From Morella rubra (Eukaryota > Streptophyta > Magnoliopsida > Fagales > Myricaceae): DNA of 64,000 nucleotides. The stretch is taken from NCBI GenBank assembly GCA_003952965.2, contig CM025852.1:13158597-13222596 (forward strand). The letters are read 5' to 3'. Each line of letters starts with the position of its first letter. The first letter of the stretch is position 1. Below, piece by piece: positions 24,580-35,200 of the stretch. The position numbers and the translations under genes are program-made. The notes under the pieces are model-generated. The model saw only the letters and a list, made by a program, of their open reading frames with translations. It did not search any database and was not told where the DNA came from.

Positions 24580-25066
24580 AGAATAATGGTCTCAAGCTCT
24601 TTGTCAATACTCTCTTCCACATCTTCCTTCCCATCCACTTCCAACAGTGATTCAACTTCTGCTTCCACTCCCATTAGACCTGGACCCTTCTACACCTTCA
24701 AACGCAGCGTTAATTTTCACAAGCCCAACAACTTCCCAATTCCCCGAGCTTCTTTTGAACACGTCACTCGAAGATGGCTCGATGGAGCAGTTTTTGCAGA
24801 ACAATTCCATTGCAGACTTCATGAGGTTCAAGAGGGGTGTGGTTGGAGGCCGCACGGAGTTGCAAATTGTTGTCGTCAGATACAGGAAGAGGTTTCCTTG
24901 GTCGCTTTTACGTCTGTTTCTTCAGCTGCAAGCTGGGTTTTTTTAGTCACTTCAAGTAGGAATGTCTTTTTCTTATGTGGCTTATTTAACTTTGTGATTC
25001 TTGTTCTTTTGGTGGTGTAGGTTGATTTGGTTTCAACGATTCATACTGTAGATAAAGAGTATGTAT
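24580..25066 (+). pseudogene. Captured fragment of an unidentified, probably chloroplast-targeted protein gene
   Basis: An ATG near 24585 opens a Ser/Thr-rich, acid-poor stretch (MVSSSLSILSSTSSFPSTSN) typical of a plastid transit peptide. The sequence then shifts frame to IADFMRFKRG, ELQIVVVRYRKRFPWSLL, and after an intron-like gap VDLVSTIHTVDKEY at 25021-25062. I recognise the VDLVSTIHxADKEY type of motif as conserved in plant plastid proteins, possibly TraB-like, but cannot name the family with confidence. At least one frameshift and an irregular splice border break it. Confidence 0.6.
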
Positions 25067-25185
25067 ACTTTGTGGGGGGTTCAATGACAATTGTGATTAA
25101 ATTTCTTTTATTGCTTGATTTTTATCCTTTGGTAAAAATGCAATTTAAATTTGTGAAATGTCTGTATTGTTTGTAGATGTTGGGA

Positions 25186-25741
25186 TTATGATATGGGTGT
25201 GGGACAACTCTTGTGGATGGCTTCAGGTTTAGAATCTACTAGGAGATTACGGGTATTACTTCCATGAAGCCAAGGAGCCGGAACAAACCCTTCTGTCAAA
25301 ACAAAACTCACTGGGCCACTCAACGATTCCCCAGATGAGTCAGATACAGAAATCCCAGAAGAGTTCTGCCTCTCCTCTTCTTCTTGGTCATCCTTCTCTA
25401 GCTTTTCTTGTTGTTCTGGTTCCTCCCATGGAAATTTCTCTCTCGTAGAACTCAGTTTGAGGGACCATTTCTTGCGGATTTGCTCAAAGAAGCTCAGCTT
25501 TGGCTTCCTTTTCATCTTTGTGAGTCTCGGAAGCTGTTACTTTAAGTCTCTGAGGTTGCTGGGTGTCAACCTGGACCGTCTGATTAGAACACGAAATTCT
25601 GAAGTTGACGAGAGTTCTAGGAATGCTAAAAGAATGGGTTCCAGGTTGGAGAAGGAGGAGGAGGTAGAGAGAAGGGGATAGAGGGTAAGTGCAAGTAGAT
25701 GTGGAAGCACAATTATTCAATGAAAATGGTGGGAGCGCCAT
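25186..25741 (-). pseudogene. CFM3: Captured CFM3-like fragment, 5' block with start codon
   Basis: From the ATG at 25741 (33 bp inside the right TIR) the minus strand encodes a plastid transit-peptide-like start (MALPPFSLNNCASTSTC). A frameshift near 25505-25515 follows, then KRKPKLSFFEQIRKKWSLKL, STREKFPWEEPEQQEK and a VSFVLTEGFVPAPWLHG segment. This is the N-terminal region of CFM3-type CRM-domain proteins, which splice chloroplast group II introns. The frameshift and the split from the CRM block make it non-functional. Naming rests on remembered family motifs. Confidence 0.85.
25242..25272. repeat. Direct repeat, right copy, at the capture junction
   Basis: About 31 bp beginning GGAGATTACGGGTATTACTT, the partner of 24391-24422. 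Confidence 0.8.
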
Positions 25742-25773
25742 GCTGTTTGCGCAAAGCCGTAAACTATTTTTTT

Positions 25774-25996
25774 AGAAATCACGTTCAAATGGTGGAGGCT
25801 GACGTGGAAATGAAGAGTGTCATGTCTAATTGAAACTGAAGTGAAAAATCATTCCGTTAGTTAAGGTGACGGAGGGTAATGGAAGGACTAAAATTTAAAC
25901 GGGATGAAAACTCAAGGACTAAAAATTCAACTCATTAAGTTTCAAGACTAAAAATGAAAAGGGGGTAAAACCTAGTGACTAAAAAGTAAATTTTCC
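25774..25996 (-). repeat. Right TIR of the CFM3 Pack-MULE
   Basis: Inverted counterpart of 23860-24066, about 16 bp longer through small indels. It lies immediately upstream of the captured CFM3 start codon. Confidence 0.9.
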
Positions 25997-26582
25997 TTTC
26001 TTTCATTGTTGTGATACTTTTTGGCCTAGATTATTTTTAATTATTCCATTTGCTTGATTACATCTATTTAATTATTAAAGTCCATAAGTTTATTGCAATA
26101 TTTAATTGTATTGGACCTACGGAGCATTGGGCTTGGACTAGGGCCTAGGAATCTTGATGGGCTGAACCCTACAAGGCCTTGGAGGCCCAATTGGCAACTC
26201 AACCCAACCTCCAATGAACCATGGCCGGCCATATCTATGTCATAATGTCTCTTGGGAGACAAAATCTTCCTATTTTGTCATTTGTCGCTAACACTCTTCC
26301 CACACTCACTAACCAATCACACAATTACTTTTACTTGTTAACTTTGTGTTAATTATTGCATAGCTAACAAAAGGAGGCTACCCCTAATGAATTAGGTAAT
26401 GATGGCATGGAAAAAGACAAAAAGGGGGGCTATATTTAAGGGGAGAAGGCTCATGGCAAAGGCTATTGCCGTCTATTGCCGTGAGACATAGAGAGAGAAA
26501 GTGAGAGAAAGAGAGAGAAGGAGAAGAGTAAGAGAGAAAAGAGAAAAGAATTGGCAAGGAAAAGGAGGGAAAAGAAGAAGAA
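25997..26582. other. Intergenic / possible LTR-like DNA before the gap
   Basis: No gene. A CTATATTTAAGG box near 26430 followed by GAGA-rich sequence (26490-26582) resembles a promoter of an LTR or a gene whose remainder is in the gap. Too little is visible to decide. Confidence 0.35.
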
Positions 26583-27582
26583 NNNNNNNNNNNNNNNNNN
26601 NNNNNNNNNNNNNNNNNNNNNNNNNNNNNNNNNNNNNNNNNNNNNNNNNNNNNNNNNNNNNNNNNNNNNNNNNNNNNNNNNNNNNNNNNNNNNNNNNNNN
26701 NNNNNNNNNNNNNNNNNNNNNNNNNNNNNNNNNNNNNNNNNNNNNNNNNNNNNNNNNNNNNNNNNNNNNNNNNNNNNNNNNNNNNNNNNNNNNNNNNNNN
26801 NNNNNNNNNNNNNNNNNNNNNNNNNNNNNNNNNNNNNNNNNNNNNNNNNNNNNNNNNNNNNNNNNNNNNNNNNNNNNNNNNNNNNNNNNNNNNNNNNNNN
26901 NNNNNNNNNNNNNNNNNNNNNNNNNNNNNNNNNNNNNNNNNNNNNNNNNNNNNNNNNNNNNNNNNNNNNNNNNNNNNNNNNNNNNNNNNNNNNNNNNNNN
27001 NNNNNNNNNNNNNNNNNNNNNNNNNNNNNNNNNNNNNNNNNNNNNNNNNNNNNNNNNNNNNNNNNNNNNNNNNNNNNNNNNNNNNNNNNNNNNNNNNNNN
27101 NNNNNNNNNNNNNNNNNNNNNNNNNNNNNNNNNNNNNNNNNNNNNNNNNNNNNNNNNNNNNNNNNNNNNNNNNNNNNNNNNNNNNNNNNNNNNNNNNNNN
27201 NNNNNNNNNNNNNNNNNNNNNNNNNNNNNNNNNNNNNNNNNNNNNNNNNNNNNNNNNNNNNNNNNNNNNNNNNNNNNNNNNNNNNNNNNNNNNNNNNNNN
27301 NNNNNNNNNNNNNNNNNNNNNNNNNNNNNNNNNNNNNNNNNNNNNNNNNNNNNNNNNNNNNNNNNNNNNNNNNNNNNNNNNNNNNNNNNNNNNNNNNNNN
27401 NNNNNNNNNNNNNNNNNNNNNNNNNNNNNNNNNNNNNNNNNNNNNNNNNNNNNNNNNNNNNNNNNNNNNNNNNNNNNNNNNNNNNNNNNNNNNNNNNNNN
27501 NNNNNNNNNNNNNNNNNNNNNNNNNNNNNNNNNNNNNNNNNNNNNNNNNNNNNNNNNNNNNNNNNNNNNNNNNNNNNNNNNN
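26583..27582. other. Assembly gap, 1000 N
   Basis: Exactly 1000 undetermined bases, a conventional scaffold-gap size, so the true length is unknown. ORFs crossing it are meaningless. Confidence 0.99.
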
Positions 27583-29245
27583 CCCACTGAAGAAAAAAAA
27601 TACTTTGAGAGTTAATTCTACCCCTAAATATTATGGCATTAAGGCGATGCCTCTTTCTTAAATAGAAGACATAATTTTGACCTTTCAAAATCACTTCTTC
27701 AAATGACAAGAAAATAAAAAATTTCTTGCCTTCAACTACCAATGAAATCACAATCAATTAATACGTTAAATGCTCCCACTTAGCATATAACCAAAGTGCA
27801 ATGACAAAATTACTAATTTCTTAAAAGGAAGGTACCGCATAACAAGTGAACACCTTTTACAAGTAAAGAAAACACTGTCCTAATTAAGTAGTGACACATT
27901 AACTTAATTCATGTTTAGTATTTTTATATGAAATGAAATCTTGGTTTAGTTTTTATTACCTAATACATGACTTCATGAAATATTATGTTGGTTTCTATGT
28001 GTTTTGTTTAGCTGATAAGAAATAAGTTACATATATTGTGCTTGGTATACATAGATTATGCAAATTTCTTTATTAAGATTTTAAATGATAAAGTCAGCAC
28101 AAAGCAAAGATATTGCCTAATTTTTTGAATCAAACAACGTTTGCATCTTGTATTCTTTAAATAAATTCTCAAAACAAATATTATATCGTACTCTAATAGA
28201 AGATACTTCCATGTATACCTATATTTAGGTTGACAAAACTTGAATTAATATCTATATTTAGGTGGACAAAATATACTCTTCTATCTTTATTTTTAATATA
28301 ATATTAATATATCAGGAATTATTGCTATTTTCAACTATTGAGCTGTCACCCTTAATTTTGATTAAAGTTACTTTGCATTGTTTTCTTTAGCAGTCAGAGG
28401 TCACTTGTTTTGGTATTTGGTTTCCTAAATTTAAAGAGTTTGAAAATTTTAGTGTATGAAAAAATATGAAAAAAAGTAAAAAGAGACACTCCAAAATTTT
28501 TCATATTTATTTAAATAAAATATATGACTTGATAGAAAAAAAGATTATTTAGGCATGTTAGTTTTGATAAAATTTTAAGAATTTTAAATATAATGTGAAT
28601 ATTTAGGTAATATTGGAGTTTTATTGATATTTATGTAGAAGTTGTTGAATTGTATTGATGTTTGTAAAAAAAGTAATATTGAATTGTACTGATATACAAA
28701 TAATATTGAGATTGTAAATTTAAAAAGTTAGATTCAAATTCTAAAATTTTTGAAATTAGATTTAAATTCTAAAATTTTTATGCGAAGCAATCAATTAAAC
28801 AAAACCCAGCGGACGAAATCAAATCCATCTAAACTTCCCGCTAATGCCGTCCTTTATCACCTGCTAAGCCTGATCGTCCATTCGTCCTCTTCCACGATCC
28901 AGACGGAAAGTTTACTTCGTTTCTCATCCCGCTCCCCAGTATCAACCATCACGCAGCACTAGTCAAACTAATTTATATTAATTTTCAAGCAAATTCATTT
29001 TTAATTCGGAGAAAAGAAGAAAGCAGTTCTCTCGCTCTCACTCTCACTCGGAAGAGGACTTGTCAGCATCAGGACATTCCTCCGTGACGTCATTCAAACT
29101 TCACTCTCTGCTTCCATTTGTGTTTCATTAACTGGATCTTACTCCTCTGCATGCCTCTCCATCTGTGTTTCCTTCACTGGATCTCCTCTGCTTCTTCGAA
29201 ATCTGTCCCCGCAAACAACAATAAAAGTGAAACCTCGTTCTCACA
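27583..29245. other. AT-rich flank, then CMT2 promoter/5' UTR
   Basis: 27583-28750 is very AT-rich with no gene. From about 28800 base composition rises. A CTCTCGCTCTCACTCTCACTC stretch near 29030-29048 is a typical plant 5' UTR Y-patch upstream of the chromomethylase start. No TATA box could be placed. Confidence 0.4.
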
Positions 29246-32200
29246 ATGAAATCTCCGCCCAAATCCAAATCCAAACGCAAACGCAAATCCGAATTCTTGT
29301 CTTTTGCGCTGGTTCTGAGCGAGGACTACCCAGTGCCATTGCAAATCTTTGACCCGAGAGTTTTCAGTGAGAAACGCCTGAGAAGGTCTCCGAGGCTCAC
29401 TCCTCCTCATACAGAGGTCAATGTCGTCCGAGCTCGTGCTGAGAAAAAGGCTTCCCTAGGTTCTAATCATTCTAAGCCCCTCAGAAGTGCGCTCACGCCA
29501 TCTTCCGCCTCCGAGACCCGAAATGCTGCTCTCCAGCGGTTGCGTCCACGGGGTACTGGAAGGTCGCACGCACTGAATAGCTCTGCGGATCCGGGTCTTC
29601 ACTCGGGTACATTGCCGGGCTCCCCGAGAAAATCGAGCGTTCTCAAGTGTCGGAGCAGTTTGGGAAAGTCCCACTCGGGAATGTCGAAAGAAAACCTGCC
29701 GAGACGGTCTCCGAGATTTGAGTCGACTCAAAACGGCAAACCCGACATTAGCACAGGCAAGGTGCGTCACCAACTTCTCTCTCTTTTTGGGTGGGCTCTG
29801 CTCTTCTTCTGTTTTATTTAGTTATGGTTAAACTGTACGAGTTACTGCAAGTCATCAGTGTTGAGTGTTGCACTTTCCTTTTTATTTTTATTTTTTGCCT
29901 TTTTCTTCCCGTGAAAAAAAAGTATTTGTATTATTTAATAAATCCCATGCATGTTTGATGTTTTGATTGTTAAGAGATTTTCGTTGGGCCAATTGAAGTC
30001 GTAGACACAATCCACGCTAATGCATGTTGAAAGGCATGAGAAGGTAGTGTTTATTGTGGACCCAATATACGGGTCGAAACAATATTTTAGAGTTCTAATT
30101 CTCGTATTGTTCAATTTATTAGTGTGTTGACATTATCTGGGTGTAATCTCGGCAATTCAATATATGAAGTACGTATTTCAAAATTTTTTGGTAGTTTTTT
30201 CAAGTAGAGACAAAGGAAATAGATCACTGTTTACTTTCTCGTATCTAGTCTAGATACAGATGTGCAACCGTACCCACACATATACTTTATTAGGTATGCA
30301 TGCATATGTAGAAATTATGTTCTACTTCAAGATTCATATTGAATGATAAAATCTATCAACCATTCATATTGCAAGCAAGTCTTGTTTCATCGCTGAGAAA
30401 AAAGTCTTGTTTCATGGAAAGAAAATGTCTACAAAAATTTCAAGGACATAAGTAAAAGAATTGAAAAATTGTCATTAATATTACGGTCAAACATGGAGTA
30501 AAAAAAGGGATGATTACGAATTACTATGTTTATACTATCTATTGTAATTATGCAATTTCCTATAACTATAGGTAATAGGGACATTTAAATTAATTGTTTT
30601 ACATTATTTGGTTGTGATTTATATTGTGATAGATTAGTAGTTATTATGTTTTATTAGGGTTTAGCCCATGGGCTTTTAAGGTAGGTTTGCTTAGGACCTT
30701 TTGTTCTCTATTTAAAGTTTGTGAGAACCTTAAATTATTTAGACTGAGATTATAAAGTTAATTGGCGGCCGTTTGCATTCAATGTGGTGTTTTCACCCTC
30801 TCCTTGGCTTTCTTCTTCTCTATTATTTTTTGATTTCTCTATCTCCTTGGCTTTATTCCTCTCTCCTTCTCTATTATTTCTTGATTTCTCTATCTCATTC
30901 CTATTTCTCCACTATATTCCACGTCAATATGTCTATTAGAAGTATTAAGTTGAACTGTTCTATTTTTCCCTTAAGAGGGAAAGTGTGTGTGTTATACATT
31001 TAAATATGAAAAACTTGTAAAGTATTTGAATTTCAAATGGGAAATTATATTTTTCATGAAATATCTGTATGTATGTTTTTTATATAGTATACTATATACT
31101 AACTATAATACTGTAGTACAAACTTAAAAAATGCAGCTAATCATGTGACTGATGAAAGTAAGCAACAAAACAGGAGTTCAGTAGTAACTGGCAGGTTTTG
31201 TAATTTCTTTTTTTTTTTCCAATTCTTTTTATCTTTTCGGTTCTGTTTTTCTTATTGTATTGGTTCTTTAGTCTTTGGGGAAACATTATAGTGCGCCTTT
31301 TGTCTATGGGCCAAAATCAAATTGTGCTATGTGAGTCTAATTCCATCTTATTGCGCCTCTATGTTCTCAACTAAATCAATGTATGCCTTGATGTCTGATT
31401 CTCCCATTAAACTTGAGGGAAACCCAGATATTTTCGTCCTCTCAGTTGAAATTTTAAGGGGTAGTTTGATCATTCGATTGAGTGGGTGGCTCATTTGAGG
31501 ACACGTGTGGGTTCGTCGAGTTTAATGGCGAAATCAGATGATAGGCTTACATTGATTTAGTTGAAAAGTTATGAGGTGCAATAAGATGTAATTAGACTTA
31601 CGAGGTGCAATATTTGACCCATAGATAAGAGGTGCACCATGATATTTCCTCTTAGCCTTTCTTTTATTTTTTCATACTTGGAAAATCTAAACATGGATGG
31701 ATTCTTTTTAGTTTGTACAATGCTGAATCAAGAACTCATAAATTCATAATCTGTGCTCTATTTTGTGGGGGCGGGAGATGCTATTTGATCCAAGGCTATG
31801 TGTAGAATTGGAGATTATATGCCTTGAATTCAAGGTCTCTAACATGATTATTGTGACACTGTTGTTAATATGCTAACTCCAGTTGCGTGTGAAATGAGAA
31901 ATCTTTGGGGAAAAATGGTGAACTTTTTATGTGGGGGGACTTGACGTAACTTTTCTCACAGTACTTTCTTCTAGGTTAGTGGTCAACAAGGAGGTTTCTT
32001 TGATGACCGGGTGAAGTTTTCTGTTGATTTAGGGATAAATATATTTTTCACCCATTAATTATATGACATTTGACACATTGCAGCTTAAATTATCCAGACA
32101 TTGCATCCTAAACTATCCACACATTGCACTCTTCAACTACTAATTTATACACTTTACATGTCAAATTTTTCCTTCAAATTAGACAAAAATGAAAATAATG

Positions 32201-35200
32201 TCCCTTACACACATTTTATATATTTTCATATCAGATCGAGAGTATTATTTTCAATTCATTAAATTATTTAGGGGCATCATCGTCATTGCAGGTGTAAAAA
32301 AACTCAATTTCCGTCCAATTTGACATAAAAAATTGACGAGGGGTGCAAAATATTTAACATTGATAATTGGAAGGTGCAATTTTCCAAAGCCAGTTGTCTA
32401 GGGTATAATGTGTCAAACCCCCTAGTAGTTAATGGGTGAAAAATATATTTACCTTGAAATATTATTCTTAGGCTGTGGCCATTCTGTAGGAAAGGAACAA
32501 ATACGAGCCACACACAATTAATATCACATCTATGGGAAAGCAGTGTCAAGATACGGATGTTGTGCCATTCCTCATTAGTTTGAACCTAGAGGATAATCCT
32601 ATTGTGCACAGATTCCTGAATATGGGGGACTTGTCTACTGTGTTTGTCTAGAAGGCTTAGATGAGATGTCCCTAGGGAGGTGTCCACATCAGCTGTCAAG
32701 CGATAAGTAGTCATTTTCTCCTTTGATAGGCAACACTATCAACATTCATCCTCAATTGTGCAGGGTTTGCATTTTGGACTTTTCTGGGTAACCTAAATGA
32801 AGAGAAGCACTCTGTTCTTATGATAATGATAATTGACACTAACATATCTAGTTTCACAAATGCCACGAACTTTTGTTCTCCCTTTTACTAGGCACGACTC
32901 TTCTATGGTAGTTCACAGTGTTTTGGTGCTAGATTTGGGTGATTTGTTACTTTACCTTTTAACTTATTGTCAACAGTGTAGATCCTTTAGTCTATTAGTT
33001 CCTAAAAATGGGCTCTTTGGTTTCACAGAGCCTAAAGTCAAAGGGTCAAAGCTTGACATTGAAGTGAGTGAAAATCCCCAAATATGTTTTTTCTTGATTT
33101 ATATTGTCTACTTACTCTCTTTCTATGTTTTTCCAAATTTGAGTTGGTCTTTTTGCAGTGCCAATGAAAAAGGAAGAATAATGTTTACAGTGGGGTGCTC
33201 TGAAGAAAAGTGCTTAAGAAGATCTGAAAGACTGTCCCCTACACAAACTGGAACCAAAAGCAAAATTTCAAAAGTGTCAAAGCAAAAGACATCATCGAGA
33301 AACACAGAATCCAAAAATGGTCACTTGGAAGCAGTCTCCCCAAAAACTTACAATCTCAGACTGAGATCATCAAATGAATCAAAAACCGAACTAGCTTCTC
33401 TCTCAAGGAATGCATATGTTGATAAGGCATCCATGCCCTTGAAATATTATCATACTGAATTCTCTGGTGAGAGGCACTTGAGAAGGTCGCCAAGGCTATT
33501 TTCAGCAACTGAAAACATCGGAAGTAGTGATGCAAGGAACGAGTTTCATGCCGAGTCATTTAATAGAAACCATTTAAGAAGACCTCTAAGACTCTCCTTA
33601 TCTTTGTCTCAGACCGAAAACGTCCAACTAGACTCTAATTTCTTTGGTCTATCAAAATCAGATGAACAGCCTTCCAAGATGATTATGCCATGTTCAGCAA
33701 AATCGGATATGGATAAAGATTGCTTGAGACAATCGCCAATAACGGAAACATCTCTACATGGGGTTGAAAATGGCAAAAGAGTATGTTCTTTCATTGAATT
33801 GTCCGGTTCAGATGAGAAACAGTCTCCAAATAAATTTAAGGCCACTACTTCAAAGAGTAAGCGGAAAAAGTACCAAACTATGTCATTTTTTATTGGAGAT
33901 CCAATCCCCGATGGTGAAGCTCAAGAAAGGTGGCGTTGGCGTTATGAAATGAAGGTAATTGTCTAATGTTTGTTTCATCTAAAAGCCCTTGATTTTTTGC
34001 ACTTTCTCTTCAATTGCAATTTCATTTCACCTTATCAGTCCATTTTGCTCCATCTTTAGATTGCTTTTTTTCTTTTCTTATCATGATTATACTTAGAAAT
34101 GAGATACTATTTATTTGGTTTATTTGACAACCTAATACTAATGATGCATCACTGGAGACTAGGAAAGTAATACCGATACCCCTTTCGAGTCCAGACATAA
34201 TCAAGGAACACACATTTAATAGCGCGAAGGGCAAGCATATCATACCGGCACCAAATTATGAACATAATATGCACATTCAAAGACTCTTTGGAGAAGAGAA
34301 AATGGAGGAGGTTGGAAAAAGATGGGAGGGATGGGATATTCCATCTATAACAGAAGAATGCATCCAATTAATTAGTTAGTAAGGGCTGCATCACTCTACA
34401 AGTGTTTAGTGACATGCATGTGAATTGGCAGTGCTTGAGTCACTTCAAGCAAATCCTGATTCTTACGTTTAGCTACATTGTTTTGTTGTGGGGACATGCA
34501 TATGAAATAAAAGAGCACAAGTGACTTCAAACAAAAGAGATCTAATGAAAATTTGAAACTATTATACTTTTTTCCATTTAATTATACTTTTTCAGCTACA
34601 TGATATGCAAATTTGAGACTATTAGAAAAGATTCAAAAACCTAATAACAGCACCATGCAGTGAGCTGAGAATCTTACTGTCATTGTTGCTTGATAGCCAT
34701 ACTCTATGGTCTTAGGTTTTTTGTGGCTTTATTGGAGGGCTAACTGTATGCACTGAAAAAATTTGCTCTCTTTTTCAATCAGGCAAACAATCTAAAAGGT
34801 CTAATGTTATGGTATATGTATGCCTTCTTAAAAAATATGTGCGTGGTGACCTTAACTTTTTTCCCCTTTTCCTGCCCTTCACGGGACTTGACCAGTTGAC
34901 TTGTACTTTATTGAATGATATTGTAACTTCGGATGGCTCATAAAATTTTCTGGGGGATTCTAGGCCGTAACTTACTATCTGAAATGATGTTTCAAAATCT
35001 TTTTCACGACATTTAGGTATTTTTCTTTTTTGTTGGTAAAAGTTGAATGCATTTTCTTTGGCAATTGCAGAGTCAAAGATCTAATGGTCAAGGCTTGACA
35101 ATTACGTGAGTACTAAAAGTCCCCAAGTTTGTCTCATTGGTGGTTTTTAGTGGATTCATTTCATATATTCATTCCCTACAACTAATGAAATGCATTTTTT

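Larger units (their letters stand above)
23860..25996. mobile_element. Pack-MULE with fragments of two host genes
   Basis: TIRs at 23860-24066 and 25774-25996 are near-identical over most of about 200 bp, starting GGAAAATTTGCTTTTTAGTC and GGAAAATTTACTTTTTAGTC. The element is bracketed by a 9-bp duplication with one mismatch (TTTCTTTTA at 23851-23859, TTTCTTTCA at 25997-26005), diagnostic of Mutator-like transposition. No transposase is present. The interior consists of two minus-strand blocks of a CFM3-like gene (25741-25186 and about 24390-24100) separated by a plus-strand fragment of a different gene (about 24423-25241). Confidence 0.9.

Noticed and set aside
24139..25020. 293-codon plus-strand ORF as an ordinary host gene
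   Set aside because: It lies wholly inside a TIR-bounded Pack-MULE and its first part is antisense to a CRM domain, so it is a chance chimeric frame.
26384..27757. Long ORFs of 350-460 codons across 26.4-27.7 kb on both strands
   Set aside because: They read through the 1000-N gap. The flanking translated ends are low-complexity.
31981..32030. Putative CMT2 exon after a TTCTAG acceptor
   Set aside because: The phase compatible with the neighbouring candidate exon hits a stop, and the donor is not GT at the protein-like end.
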